DNA of 55,859 nt from Stakelama pacifica. Its GTDB lineage: Bacteria > Pseudomonadota > Alphaproteobacteria > Sphingomonadales > Sphingomonadaceae. Positions within the stretch are counted from its first letter, which is position 1, and each line of letters starts with the position of its first letter. The notes beneath the pieces were generated by a model, which saw only the letters and a program-made list of their open reading frames with translations, did not search any database and was not told the DNA's origin. Position numbers and translations under genes: made by a program. The stretch is taken from positions 1 to 55,859 of the forward strand of contig NZ_SNWD01000018.1 of the NCBI RefSeq assembly GCF_004361835.1. The letters run 5' to 3'. Below, one piece after another: positions 9,429 to 17,799 of this stretch.

Positions 9429-10282
9429 GGCTCCGCTCGCTGCTGTTCGTACCCGGCGATCGGCCGGAGCGGATCGAAAAGGCGCTGGGGCTCGGAGCCG
9501 ACGCGTTAATCCTTGATCTCGAGGATTCAGTGGTCCCAGCCGCCAAGGAAAATGCTCGCCGCGCTGTGGCCGAGGCGCTCGCACGGCCGTTACGAACGGT
9601 GCCGCTATTCGTGCGGATCAACCCTCTGGACTCGGGCATGCTTTCGGAAGATGTGATGGCCGCGCGAGGTGCTGACGCCCTCATACTGCCCAAGGCTGAG
9701 GGCGCTGAGAGCGTGCGCGCGCTCGACGCCGTTTCGGGCGGGGTCGCGCTGATCCTGCCTATTGCCTCGGAGACAGCGGCAGCGGTATTTCAGCTTGGCC
9801 ACTATGCCGAGGTCGCCGATCGCCTGGTGGGGCTGACCTGGGGGGCTGAGGACCTTCCGGCCGCGATAGGCGCCTCAACCAGCCGCGAGCCGGACGGCCG
9901 CTTTACGCCGCCCTATGAGATGGTTCGCGCGCTCACCCTGTTCGGTGCCCATGCGGCGGGCGTGTCGGCGATCGACACTGTGTTCCCCGCCTTCAAGGAT
10001 CTCGATGGGCTCGCCACCTATGCCGAGCGAGCAGCGCGTGACGGCTTTAACGGCATGATGGCGATTCATCCGAGCCAGGTGCCCGTAATTAATGCCGCTT
10101 TCACGCCGACCCCCGAAGCGGTGGCCCATGCACGCGCAGTAGTGGCGGCTTTCGAGGCCAAGCCAGGCGTCGGCGCGCTTCAGCTGGAAGGCAAGATGAT
10201 CGACGCCCCTCACCTCAAGCAGGCGCGGCGTGTCATCGCCCTGCTGGATGCCTCAAGTACCGGGGAAGATGAGCTTCGGTGA
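9425..10282 (+). CDS. CitE/HpcH-HpaI-family CoA-ester lyase
   Basis: 285 aa, full length for the CitE-like group (malyl-CoA, citramalyl-CoA lyases and related thioesterases). Family motifs seen: 'LFVPGDRPERIEKAL' at the start, 'LILDLEDSV', Mg2+-site glutamate in 'PIASETAAAV', aspartate in 'GAEDLPAAIG', and 'MAIHPSQVPVIN'. The ATG at 9425 overlaps the MaoC stop by 4 bp (ATGA). It is the last gene of the leucine operon, in the place of an HMG-CoA lyase. CitE enzymes split 3-hydroxy-3-methyl-dicarboxyl-CoA esters such as citramalyl-CoA by a retro-Claisen reaction, and HMG-CoA has one more methylene, so a role in the last leucine step is possible but unproven. Confidence 0.85.
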   Translation: MRLRSLLFVPGDRPERIEKALGLGADALILDLEDSVVPAAKENARRAVAEALARPLRTVPLFVRINPLDSGMLSEDVMAARGADALILPKAEGAESVRALDAVSGGVALILPIASETAAAVFQLGHYAEVADRLVGLTWGAEDLPAAIGASTSREPDGRFTPPYEMVRALTLFGAHAAGVSAIDTVFPAFKDLDGLATYAERAARDGFNGMMAIHPSQVPVINAAFTPTPEAVAHARAVVAAFEAKPGVGALQLEGKMIDAPHLKQARRVIALLDASSTGEDELR

Positions 10283-10285
10283 GGC

Positions 10286-10636
10286 TCATCGCAGTCGGTC
10301 GTAGCATGCTGTCTCGAAGAAAGCCTCGTCCTTCTCGTTGAAAAGCACGGTCTCGATGCAGCTTCGCGCGGAATTATCTTTGTAGTGGAGCGCTAGGGCG
10401 AGATGGCCGCTGTAGACTGCGACCTTCTCTAACGAAAGGTCCGGAATTCTTCGCATTGCTTCGGCCCAATAGTCTCTCAGCTCTGCCTTTCCCCTGACCG
10501 TGCCGTCACGCGCATAAACCTTCGCGAAGGGAGACCGTAGCTGGATATCATTTGCATAAAGAGAAACGAGGCCGTCGAGATCTCGCTTGTTCCATGCTTC
10601 GATCCACTGATCTGCCCATCGATCAGGATATATCAT
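10286..10636 (-). CDS. SnoaL/NTF2-like domain protein
   Basis: 116 aa with a single cone-shaped NTF2/SnoaL-like fold signature: 'WADQWIEAWNKRDLDGLVSLYA' split over the first helices, then 'VRGKAELRDYWAEAM' and the closing strands. Such proteins are small dehydratases, isomerases or ligand-binding proteins, and the substrate cannot be read from sequence. The ATG at 10636 is chosen because a strong AGAGGAGG ribosome site lies just upstream. It is last in a minus-strand unit after the DapA-like deaminase and the broken DMT transporter, and its end faces the CitE-like gene 3 bp away. Confidence 0.8.
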   Translation of the reverse strand: MIYPDRWADQWIEAWNKRDLDGLVSLYANDIQLRSPFAKVYARDGTVRGKAELRDYWAEAMRRIPDLSLEKVAVYSGHLALALHYKDNSARSCIETVLFNEKDEAFFETACYDRLR

Positions 10637-10662
10637 CCAACCTCCTCTTGTTTTTTGTCGTG

Positions 10663-11603
10663 TCATCCCCGTTCGGCAGCTCGCCCGGCGAAAGCGGTCG
10701 ACACGAACCTGCCCCCTGCTGCGGTCGTCATGCAGAGTGTCGCAAGCATCGCCGATTGCGTAATCCGCTCGTGCAAGAAAATGGCTCCGAGTAACGTCGC
10801 GACCGCAGGGTGAACACAGAGCGCCAGGCTGAAAGTTTCCGCTCCGAGGCGCTTTATTGCGATATAGTCCAGCGCGTAGGGGATTGCCGTCGATAGTATC
10901 CCAATACAAAGGGCCGTCGGCAGGATCGCAATATCGATCAGCCGAAACCCAGCGGACACGATGCCGACCGGGATGACGATCATGGCTGAGACGGCGATTC
11001 CAAAGCCAACCAGATCGGAAATTTCGCTGCGCTGGGCGCGTTTCGCGATTAGAATATAAGCTCCCCAGCACAGCGCGGCGAGCAACGCGAAGAGCGTTCC
11101 ACGGGCGCCAGCGTGAACGGCCTCATCTCTCGGCAGAATCTCTATAAGGCCGATAAGGGCAAGCGCGACCCAGACCAGATCGATGCGTCGCGAGGGATTG
11201 CAGGCAACAACAATCGGTCCCAGGAGTTCGATCGTTACAGCCATCCCCAGAGGCAGGGTCTCGAGCGACTTGTAGAATGCGAGATTGAGGCCGCTCAGCG
11301 CGATACCGTATAGCGCGACATATTGAGCGGTCCGAAGGTCCGAGCCGGTGCCGCCAGGGCCGTCGAATGAGGACGAGCAAGGCCGCGCCAATACCAACCC
11401 GTGACACCAAAGCCGCCGATCAACGGAATAATCGACTTGGCAAAGAGTGCGCCGCATTGGATGCTGAGCACCGCACCAAATGCGGTCGCGGCGCCTTGCA
11501 GGATATTCCGAGAATGCTCCTGCCTCGAAGGCTCCGGATTGGTGTCTATTGTCTGACGCCGAAGGAGGCGAGATCGACCGCCTCTTTCGAACCACGACAT
11601 CAT
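10663..11603 (-). pseudogene. DMT/EamA-family transporter (RhtA-like) broken by two frameshifts
   Basis: The parts of one EamA-type transporter are spread over three minus-strand frames. The N-terminus (11603 to about 11398, 'GAVLSIQCGALFAKS', 'PLIGGFGVTG') is in one frame. A short middle piece (about 11405-11335, 'VGIGAALLVLIRRPWR') is in a second. The rest (about 11330-10663, 'LYGIALSGLNLAFYKSLETL' to the C-terminus with several membrane helices) is in a third. Both shifts go the same way, for example two one-base insertions. The start follows directly on the stop of the DapA-like gene (TGA then ATG), so it was probably an amino acid exporter of the same operon. It is either a real pseudogene or carries two sequence errors. 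Confidence 0.75.
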
Positions 11604-12524
11604 TCACGCTGGCTCATAGCGGACCGCATCGAGCGGCCTCGTGGAGCGCGCCTTCTCGACGATGGCTTCCACCTGCGCACGCCGCGCGCCGCTGAGCGGC
11701 AGCCGCGGTAGTCGCACGCGCTCCGTCCCCCGACCCATCATCTGCTCAGCGAGTTTGATCGACTGAACCAGATCATGCTCGGCGTCGAGGTGAAGCAGCG
11801 GCATGAACCACCGATATATGCGGCGCGCCTCCTCGATCTCGCCGGCTTCGAAGGCAGCGACCAGCGCGACCGATTCCTGCGGAAATGCGCTGGTAAGTCC
11901 CGAAACCCACCCACGCGCGCCAAGCATCAGCCCTTCGAGCGCGACGTCGTCGAGACCCGCCATTACCACGAAGCGATCGCCGAAAGCGTTGAGGATGTCG
12001 GTGAAGCGGCGGGTGTCGGGCGCGCTCTCCTTCACGGCGACGATGTTTGGAAGCGCCGCAAGTCTTTCGAGGAGCGGCAGGCCAATCGAGACCCGGTAGG
12101 AATGCGGATTGTTGTAGAGCATGATCGGCAGTGATGTCGCCATGGCGACCGCCTCGAAATGCGCAAACAGTTCATCCTCGCTCGGAACGTACACCATGGC
12201 GGGGAGAACCATGAGACCGCTTACGCCAGCCTTCTCGGCGTCCCGGGCGAACTGAGCTGCCGCCGCCGTCGTCAATTCCGATACGCCGGCTACCAAGGGC
12301 ACCCGCCCGCCGACCGCTTCGCGGCTGGCAGCGAGGATCGACCGCTTCTCCTGTCCGGTGAGCGAATTGTTTTCGCCACAGGTGCCGAGCAGGATGAGGC
12401 CGTTGACGCCATCGTCCACGAGTGCGCTCTGCGTGGCTTGGGTCGCCGCGATATCCACGTCGAGCGCCTCGGTAAATTGAGTCGTCGCGGCCGGATAGAC
12501 CCCGTTCCAGTTCAATTCTGCCAT
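11604..12524 (-). CDS. DapA/N-acetylneuraminate-lyase-family protein, probable 1-pyrroline-4-hydroxy-2-carboxylate deaminase
   Basis: 306 aa TIM-barrel class I aldolase of the dihydrodipicolinate synthase family. Seen: 'LLGTCGENNSL' (the GTTGE phosphate/carboxylate loop analogue), Tyr137 in 'MLYNNP' and the Schiff-base lysine Lys165 in 'VAVKESAPD'. In hydroxyproline degradation, a DapA-like enzyme (LhpC type) deaminates the cyclic imine to 2-oxoglutarate semialdehyde. The C-terminal 'ERVRLPRLPLSG' resembles that group as remembered. Neighbouring genes (epimerase, D-amino acid dehydrogenases, semialdehyde dehydrogenase) support this. ATG 12524 is chosen for its GGAGGAG ribosome site; the in-frame 12560 start has none. 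Confidence 0.82.
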   Translation of the reverse strand: MAELNWNGVYPAATTQFTEALDVDIAATQATQSALVDDGVNGLILLGTCGENNSLTGQEKRSILAASREAVGGRVPLVAGVSELTTAAAAQFARDAEKAGVSGLMVLPAMVYVPSEDELFAHFEAVAMATSLPIMLYNNPHSYRVSIGLPLLERLAALPNIVAVKESAPDTRRFTDILNAFGDRFVVMAGLDDVALEGLMLGARGWVSGLTSAFPQESVALVAAFEAGEIEEARRIYRWFMPLLHLDAEHDLVQSIKLAEQMMGRGTERVRLPRLPLSGARRAQVEAIVEKARSTRPLDAVRYEPA

Positions 12525-12620
12525 GTTTTTCTCCTCCGACGACGTACCCAGACGCGCCAAACTTTCAAAATCTGAAAATACCCTCTAACGATTATCCATT
12601 ATAGAAAAAAGGGGGAATCG
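12525..12620. promoter_or_regulatory. Divergent promoter region with palindrome TTTCA-N5-TGAAA
   Basis: 96 bp between the divergent DapA-like gene and the FAD-dependent dehydrogenase. Positions 12563-12577 hold a perfect inverted repeat TTTCA-AAATC-TGAAA. Read on the minus strand as TTTTCAGATTTTGAAAG (12562-12578), it resembles segments upstream of the TonB receptor and the M19 gene, so a shared operator is likely. The regulator is not known; the XRE-cupin protein encoded at 21601 is the best candidate. Confidence 0.55.
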
Positions 12621-13856
12621 TTGCGAAGTGTCTCGGTGATCGGGGGCGGAATAGTCGGACTCTCGATAGCGCTCGCCGCGCAGACACGCGGCTTCGCCGT
12701 CACGCTCGTCGATGCTGGTCTGGATAAACCGGCCTCCTGGGGCAATGCCGGTCATATCGCTGTCGAACAGGTCGAGCCGCTGGCCTCGTTCTCCGTGCTT
12801 CGCAACCTGCCACGCCGCCTTCTGTCAAGCGGGGGAGGGCTGGCGCTGCCACTGGGAAGTATTGCCGCCTGGGCGCCGTTCGGCCTCAGACTGGTGAGAG
12901 CAGCACTTCCGGCGCGCTATGCGGCTGGGCGCGTGGCGCTGACCGACCTACTCCGTGAGGCGATGCCAGCGTGGCGCCGCCTGGTCTTGCAACTCGGTGA
13001 CCCGGACCTGCTCCGTCAGGATGGCCACTTCATCATCTGGGAAACACCCCAGTCAGCGCGAAGCGGTCTGCAGCGATGGCAGACTTCCGATGTCGATACC
13101 GCGTTCGCGCGTCCTGCGAGCGCCTCGGAATTCGATCTGCTCAGCCAGTTGGTGACCAAGCCGATCTCCGGCGCCGTGCGCGTGGAAGGGAGTGGTCAAA
13201 TCGCCGACCTGACGCGTCTTGCCGCGCTGTTGCGATCGACCTTCCGCGGCTGTGGAGGCACAATCATCGAGGGGCAAGCGCATTCGATTTCACAGGTCGG
13301 ACATCAGTGCGTCGTGCGAGTCGAAGCGGGCACGCTTCTCGCGTCCGACTTCGCCGTCATCGCCGCCGGCTACGGGTCGAAAGCGTTGCTCGCGTCGACC
13401 GGATTGAATGTGCCGATGATTGCCGAGAGGGGCTATCACTTGCAATCGGCGGGTAGCGGTTGGCCTTCCTCGCTGCCGCCGCTCGTGTTCGAAGACCGCG
13501 CGCTGATCGTGACACGCTTCGACAAGCAGTTGCGCGCCGCGAGCTTCGTCGAGTTCGCCAAGGCGGAGGCTCCGCCAAACCCGGCGCGCTGGCGTCGCAT
13601 TTTGAGCCACATCGAGCAACTCGGCCTACCGATCGAGCAACCCCTGGAACGTTGGGTGGGCTCGCGTCCCACTTTGCCCGATTATCTGCCCGCCATCGGC
13701 CGCAGCAACGCTCATCCCTCGTTCTTCTACGCATTCGGTCATCAGCATCTCGGACTGACGCTCGGACCGCTGACGGGAGAACTCATCGCGGCCCTCCTTG
13801 CGGGGGACGAGCCTGCGGTTTCGCTCGAGCCGTTCGATCTGGCGCGCTTCCACTGA
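12621..13856 (+). CDS. FAD-dependent D-amino acid dehydrogenase/oxidase (DAO family), probable D-hydroxyproline dehydrogenase
   Basis: 411 aa DAO-family flavoprotein. The N-terminal dinucleotide-binding motif is 'SVIGGGIVGLSIALAA' (Gly8-Gly13). 'SWGNAGHIAVEQVEPL' matches the FAD-contact segment of DadA-like enzymes, and the C-terminal 'GHQHLGLTLGPLTGELIA' is the closing FAD motif. It begins with TTG (12621) behind a run AAAAAAGGGGGAA; no better start exists. In this cluster it would oxidise cis-4-hydroxy-D-proline to the cyclic imine. It is followed after 17 bp by the LDH2-type reductase. Which of the two FAD enzymes here acts on D-hydroxyproline is not settled by sequence. Confidence 0.85.
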   Translation: MRSVSVIGGGIVGLSIALAAQTRGFAVTLVDAGLDKPASWGNAGHIAVEQVEPLASFSVLRNLPRRLLSSGGGLALPLGSIAAWAPFGLRLVRAALPARYAAGRVALTDLLREAMPAWRRLVLQLGDPDLLRQDGHFIIWETPQSARSGLQRWQTSDVDTAFARPASASEFDLLSQLVTKPISGAVRVEGSGQIADLTRLAALLRSTFRGCGGTIIEGQAHSISQVGHQCVVRVEAGTLLASDFAVIAAGYGSKALLASTGLNVPMIAERGYHLQSAGSGWPSSLPPLVFEDRALIVTRFDKQLRAASFVEFAKAEAPPNPARWRRILSHIEQLGLPIEQPLERWVGSRPTLPDYLPAIGRSNAHPSFFYAFGHQHLGLTLGPLTGELIAALLAGDEPAVSLEPFDLARFH

Positions 13857-13873
13857 CCAACCGGGAGATCCCA

Positions 13874-14893
13874 ATGCTAGAGTCTGTGCCCATCACGCTC
13901 GACGAAGCGCGAGCGCTGGCGCGCCGCGTGCTTTTGCGACACGGCCTGGCCGAAGACCATGTCGCCTCTGTGATCGAGACGATCGTCGCCGGTGAGCGCG
14001 ATGGCTGTACATCGCATGGTCTCTATCGTCTGATCGTGTGCGCCCACACGCTTAGCACGGGTGCTGTCGCAAAAGCTGCTAAACCAGAGATCATCGATCT
14101 GGCGCCGAGCATCGTCCACGTCGACGCCGACGGCGGCTTCGCGCCGCTTGCACACAGCATGGGACTTCCCTTGCTGATCGCAAAAGCCCGTGCGCAAGGT
14201 GTCGCCGCGATGGTGCTCACGCGTTGCGTCCACTTCGCCGCGCTGTGGCCCGACATCGAACCGCTGGCGGATGAGGGTCTGGTCGCCCTGGCCTGCACCC
14301 CCAGCCATGCATGGGTCGCGCCGCATGGCGGCACGCTGCCAATGTTCGGAACAAACCCGCTTGCTTTTGCCTGGCCTCGCCAAGGCCGCCCCTCCCTGGT
14401 GTTCGATTTTGCGACCAGCGCGGTTGCCCGGGGAGAAATCGAACTTCACAGACGGCAGGGACGACCGCTTGCCAAAGGATGGGCGATCGACTCGCAAGGC
14501 GCTCCTACCACCGATCCGGAGGCGGCGCTTGCCGGGGCGATGCTCACCTTCGGCGGTCACAAGGGGTCGGCACTGGCCCTGATGATCGAGCTCATCGCCG
14601 GGCCTCTGATCGGCGATCTCACGAGCCGAGAGTCGCTCATCCATGACGACGGGCGCAAGGCAAGCCCGTTCGGCGGTGTGCTGATCCTTGCGATGGATCC
14701 CTCGGCTTTTCTTGGCGACACCGCAGCGTTTCACCTAAGCCGCGCCGAAGCGCTGTTCCAATCGCTCGTCGAGCAAGGGGCGCGTCTACCGGGCGATCGC
14801 CGCCTGGCAGCGCGCCGTGCTCACGACACCGCACCCTTGTCGATCGATCGGGCTCTCTATGACGATCTGATCGCCCTGAGCGGCGATCCCTAA
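13874..14893 (+). CDS. LDH2/malate-dehydrogenase-family NAD(P)H-dependent cyclic imine reductase (Pyr2C/Pip2C reductase type)
   Basis: 339 aa member of the LDH2 (DpkA/ureidoglycolate/malate dehydrogenase) fold. Visible features: 'GCTSHGLYRL' near the N-terminus, the active-site histidine in 'RCVHFAALW', 'GTNPLAFAWPR' and 'FGGHKGSALALMIEL'. The segment 'DFATSAVARGEIELHRRQG' resembles pyrroline/piperideine-2-carboxylate reductases. Such an enzyme reduces delta1-pyrroline-2-carboxylate, the product of trans-3-hydroxyproline dehydration, to L-proline. ATG 13874 has GGGAG upstream; the longer in-frame reading overlaps the previous gene and is rejected. Its end faces the epimerase-family gene 18 bp away. 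Confidence 0.88.
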   Translation: MLESVPITLDEARALARRVLLRHGLAEDHVASVIETIVAGERDGCTSHGLYRLIVCAHTLSTGAVAKAAKPEIIDLAPSIVHVDADGGFAPLAHSMGLPLLIAKARAQGVAAMVLTRCVHFAALWPDIEPLADEGLVALACTPSHAWVAPHGGTLPMFGTNPLAFAWPRQGRPSLVFDFATSAVARGEIELHRRQGRPLAKGWAIDSQGAPTTDPEAALAGAMLTFGGHKGSALALMIELIAGPLIGDLTSRESLIHDDGRKASPFGGVLILAMDPSAFLGDTAAFHLSRAEALFQSLVEQGARLPGDRRLAARRAHDTAPLSIDRALYDDLIALSGDP

Positions 14894-14911
14894 ACCTGGG
14901 AAGTATCCGAA

Positions 14912-15940
14912 CTATTGCTTCTGCGGCCAGGTATCCGTGAGACGGTAGCCCCGAGGCCAGGGGTCTGTTTCATCCAGCCGATGTTCCTGCGTGCCGGTGA
15001 TCCAAGCCCGCCCGGCTATCGATGGGATGATCGCGCGCAGGCCCGCGACGTCCACATCCTCTTCGATCTTACAATCGAACCGGCCACCGATAATCGAGCG
15101 CCCGATCATGCGATCGCCGACGCGAAGAAGGCCGCGCGCCGAAAGCACCGCCATCCGGGCGGAACAGCCGGTTCCGCAGGGCGACCGGTCGATCTTGCCG
15201 GGTTGAATGGCCACTGCATTCAGGCTGATGGGAACGCCGTCTTCCACGAATAAGGGGGCCGCGATCTGGCAGAACGAGATGTGCGACCAGTCCTTCTCAG
15301 GATGCACGAATCCGATCTGCTCGTTCGCAGCATTCGTAATCGCTATGCCAACACGAGCCAGATCAAGCGCCTCACTTGGGTCCAAACCAAAGCCGAGCTT
15401 GTGCGCATCGACGATGGCGAAACTGTCTCCGCCGAAGGCCACGTCCACTTGGACAGTTCCCAGTCCCGACACCTCTACATATGCATCTAGTCGCGCCGTG
15501 AAGCTCGGCAGGTTAAAAGTGCGGACCTCAACGACGCGGCCGTCCCTGCAGGTTGCGAGGATCTCAACGAGACCGCCCGGCGCCTCAAGGCGAACGATCG
15601 TCTCAGGCTCGATCATGCGGATCCTGCCGGTCTCCAGCAGCACCGTCGCCACGCACATCGAATTGGAGCCCGACATCAGCGGCGTGTCCTCGGGCTCCAT
15701 GACAATCCAGCCGGCATCGGCACGAGGATCGATGGGCGGTACGAGCAGGTTGACGTGTCGGAAAACACCGCCGCGCGGCTCGTTGAGCACATAATCGCGC
15801 AACCCCTGATCCGTGGCCACCCAGCGTGCTTGTTCTCGAATGGTCTCTCCCGGCGGCGCTTCAATTCCTCCGACAATGACGTCGCCGACCTCACCCGCGG
15901 CGTGGCAGTTGACGATTTTCACAACGTCCGAGGGGCGCAT
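14912..15940 (-). CDS. Proline racemase-superfamily protein: 4-hydroxyproline 2-epimerase and/or trans-3-hydroxy-L-proline dehydratase
   Basis: 342 aa, full length for the superfamily. The two catalytic positions are readable. The first is Ser90 in 'LMSGSNSMCVAT', where racemases and most epimerases have the Cys of MCGH. The second is Cys255 in 'DRSPCGTGCSA'. 'VDVAFGGDSFAIVDA' is the usual substrate-site strand. Ser/Cys members have been reported, as far as I recall, to act on hydroxyprolines as dehydratase and/or epimerase rather than on proline. It is third in a minus-strand unit after a RidA protein and DadA, and sits tail to tail with the cyclic-imine reductase that would use the dehydratase product. 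The exact activity is inferred. Confidence 0.85.
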   Translation of the reverse strand: MRPSDVVKIVNCHAAGEVGDVIVGGIEAPPGETIREQARWVATDQGLRDYVLNEPRGGVFRHVNLLVPPIDPRADAGWIVMEPEDTPLMSGSNSMCVATVLLETGRIRMIEPETIVRLEAPGGLVEILATCRDGRVVEVRTFNLPSFTARLDAYVEVSGLGTVQVDVAFGGDSFAIVDAHKLGFGLDPSEALDLARVGIAITNAANEQIGFVHPEKDWSHISFCQIAAPLFVEDGVPISLNAVAIQPGKIDRSPCGTGCSARMAVLSARGLLRVGDRMIGRSIIGGRFDCKIEEDVDVAGLRAIIPSIAGRAWITGTQEHRLDETDPWPRGYRLTDTWPQKQ

Positions 15941-16006
15941 CGCAATCTCCCGTCAGCAATTTTTTCACTGCGCTCGTTCGCGCCCATCCGCAGTTTTGGG
16001 ATTGGT

Positions 16007-17260
16007 TCAATGGTAGCGTCCGATGCCAAGGTCTTCGGTGCGGATGGCCGAGGGCCGTCCGGCGATGACATCCGCCAATATGCGACCCGACCCGCACGCC
16101 ATGGTCCATCCGTAGGTGCCGTGGCCGGTATTTGTGAACAGGTTTGAGATCGGCGTCGAACCGACGATCGGCGTCGTGTCCGGCGTCATAGGTCGCAAGC
16201 CGCTCCAGAAGGCCGCTGCGGCCAAGTCGCCCGCGCGCGGGTAGAGACCCTTGACGACCAGCTCCAGCGTTTCGCGCCTATTCGGTGGCAATTGCTTATC
16301 GTAGCCGCTGATCTCCGCGGTTCCGGCAACTCGAATGCGATCGCCGAGGCGCGTGACGGCAACCTTATAGGCGTCGTCGATCACCGTCGATTGCGGCGCA
16401 TTGTCGGGATCGACGATTGGCAGTGTCAGCGAGTAGCCTTTTATCGGATAGATGGGCAGGCGAAGGCCCAGGCGCTTCACCAGAAGGGGGCTATAGCTTC
16501 CAAGCGCAAGCACATAGGCATCGCCCCTGACCATCCCGCGATCGGTCAGAACGCCGGACACGAGAGCGCCGTCGCGATCGATGCGTTCGATCGTCTCGTT
16601 ATAGCGGAACTCGACGCCGGATCGCTCTGCGATCGCGGCGAGCTCGTTACTGAACTTGAAGCAGTCACCGGTCTCGTCATTGGGGAGGCGAAGCCCGCCC
16701 GCGACAGGAACCGTGGCGTTCGCCAAACCCGGCTCCACGGCTATGCATCCGGCTCGATCCAGGACCTGGTAGGGAACCCCGTCTGCTTCGAGAACCTTTA
16801 CGTCCTTCGCAATCGATTCCATCTGAGCGGCGTCGCGAAAAAGCTGCAGCGTTCCTTCGGTTCTCTGGTCGTATTGGATCCCGGTCCGTTGCCGCAGGAG
16901 ACGCAACTCGTCGCGGCTGAACTCAGCAAGGCGCAGCAGCCGCGCCTTGTTCTCCAGATATTTGGCCTCGCCGCAATTGGCGAGCATTGTCCACAACCAG
17001 CGCACCATATCCGGGTCCGCTTTCGGGCGCCAAACGAGGGGTGCGTGCTTGGTGAACAACCATCCCAACGCTTTCCATGGGGTGTTGGGCGTGGCCCACG
17101 GCGCGGCATAGCCCGGCGAAATCTCTCCCGCGTTGGCGAAGCTGGTTTCGAGTGCAGGCCCAGGCTGCCGATCCAGAACGACGACTTCATGGCCTTCCTC
17201 GGCGAGGTAATAAGCGGTGCTCGTCCCGATGACGCCTGCACCAAGAACGATGATTCTCAT
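16007..17260 (-). CDS. D-amino acid dehydrogenase (DadA-like), FAD-dependent
   Basis: 417 aa, typical DadA length. Features: '[20 protein letters not shown]' (FAD-binding Rossmann motif at the N-terminus), '[20 protein letters not shown]' (DadA signature near residue 40), and '[15 protein letters not shown]' at the C-terminal FAD site. It oxidises D-amino acids to 2-imino acids at the membrane, passing electrons to quinone. Its start overlaps the RidA stop by 4 bp; pairing a dehydrogenase with a RidA imine deaminase makes sense because free imines are reactive. Either this enzyme or the 12621-13856 enzyme may be the D-hydroxyproline dehydrogenase. Confidence 0.92.
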   Translation of the reverse strand: MRIIVLGAGVIGTSTAYYLAEEGHEVVVLDRQPGPALETSFANAGEISPGYAAPWATPNTPWKALGWLFTKHAPLVWRPKADPDMVRWLWTMLANCGEAKYLENKARLLRLAEFSRDELRLLRQRTGIQYDQRTEGTLQLFRDAAQMESIAKDVKVLEADGVPYQVLDRAGCIAVEPGLANATVPVAGGLRLPNDETGDCFKFSNELAAIAERSGVEFRYNETIERIDRDGALVSGVLTDRGMVRGDAYVLALGSYSPLLVKRLGLRLPIYPIKGYSLTLPIVDPDNAPQSTVIDDAYKVAVTRLGDRIRVAGTAEISGYDKQLPPNRRETLELVVKGLYPRAGDLAAAAFWSGLRPMTPDTTPIVGSTPISNLFTNTGHGTYGWTMACGSGRILADVIAGRPSAIRTEDLGIGRYH

Positions 17261-17664
17261 GCCGCATCCCGATCGCGCGATGTGTCTGACCGCGCGGCCG
17301 TCACCTCGATCTCAACCAGCGCGCCATCCAAGACCAGATCGCTGATGACGGTCGAGCGAACCGGGTAAGGCGCGGAAAACCTGCTTCCATAGATCGCGTT
17401 GAATCCGGCGAAGTCGCTCTTCCGCGTCAGCCAGACCGCAACCTTGAACACGTCCCTCAGGGTCAGATCCGCTTGAGCAAGGATCTTTTCGATCGCGTCA
17501 ATGACTGCCTTGGTCTGCTGCTCGATGCCGTCACCAACAAGTTTGCCGTTGATGAGAGCAAGCTGGCCCGAAAGATAGACGATGCCGTCGATCTCGACCC
17601 CTGCCGTCAAGGGCAGCGGTTGTCCCGCCGGACCTATGATCGCTGAACCAATTTGTGTTCGCAT
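17257..17664 (-). CDS. RidA/YjgF-family 2-iminoacid deaminase
   Basis: 135 aa, one RidA (YjgF/YER057c/UK114) domain. Seen: '[20 protein letters not shown]' near the N-terminus, '[14 protein letters not shown]', and a C-terminal '[20 protein letters not shown]' where the arginine that binds the carboxylate in RidA proteins is present (PVRST). RidA hydrolyses enamine/imine intermediates. It is the first gene of the unit ridA - dadA - epimerase and is coupled to dadA by a 4-bp overlap. It probably speeds or detoxifies the imines made by the D-amino acid dehydrogenase. Confidence 0.92.
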   Translation of the reverse strand: MRTQIGSAIIGPAGQPLPLTAGVEIDGIVYLSGQLALINGKLVGDGIEQQTKAVIDAIEKILAQADLTLRDVFKVAVWLTRKSDFAGFNAIYGSRFSAPYPVRSTVISDLVLDGALVEIEVTAARSDTSRDRDAA

Positions 17665-17708
17665 GTTGCACCTGGATTTCTTTCGCGAACGATATCACGC
17701 GACAAGAA

Positions 17709-17741
17709 GCGCCCCCGGCGCAATCGCTGCACCGGGGGCGC
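17709..17741 (-). terminator. Strong GC-rich hairpin downstream of the TonB receptor gene
   Basis: Perfect 10-bp stem GCGCCCCCGG (17709-17718) and CCGGGGGCGC (17732-17741) around a 13-base loop. Read on the minus strand it is followed by TTCTTGT, a weak T-tract. A second smaller hairpin (about 17745-17768) lies between it and the receptor stop at 17800. It is well placed to end receptor transcription before ridA. Confidence 0.6.
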
Positions 17742-17799
17742 CGGCCGGCGGCGTTCGCTTTCCCGCCGGCCTCCCGTCAGACGGGGCGCCGCACTTCCA

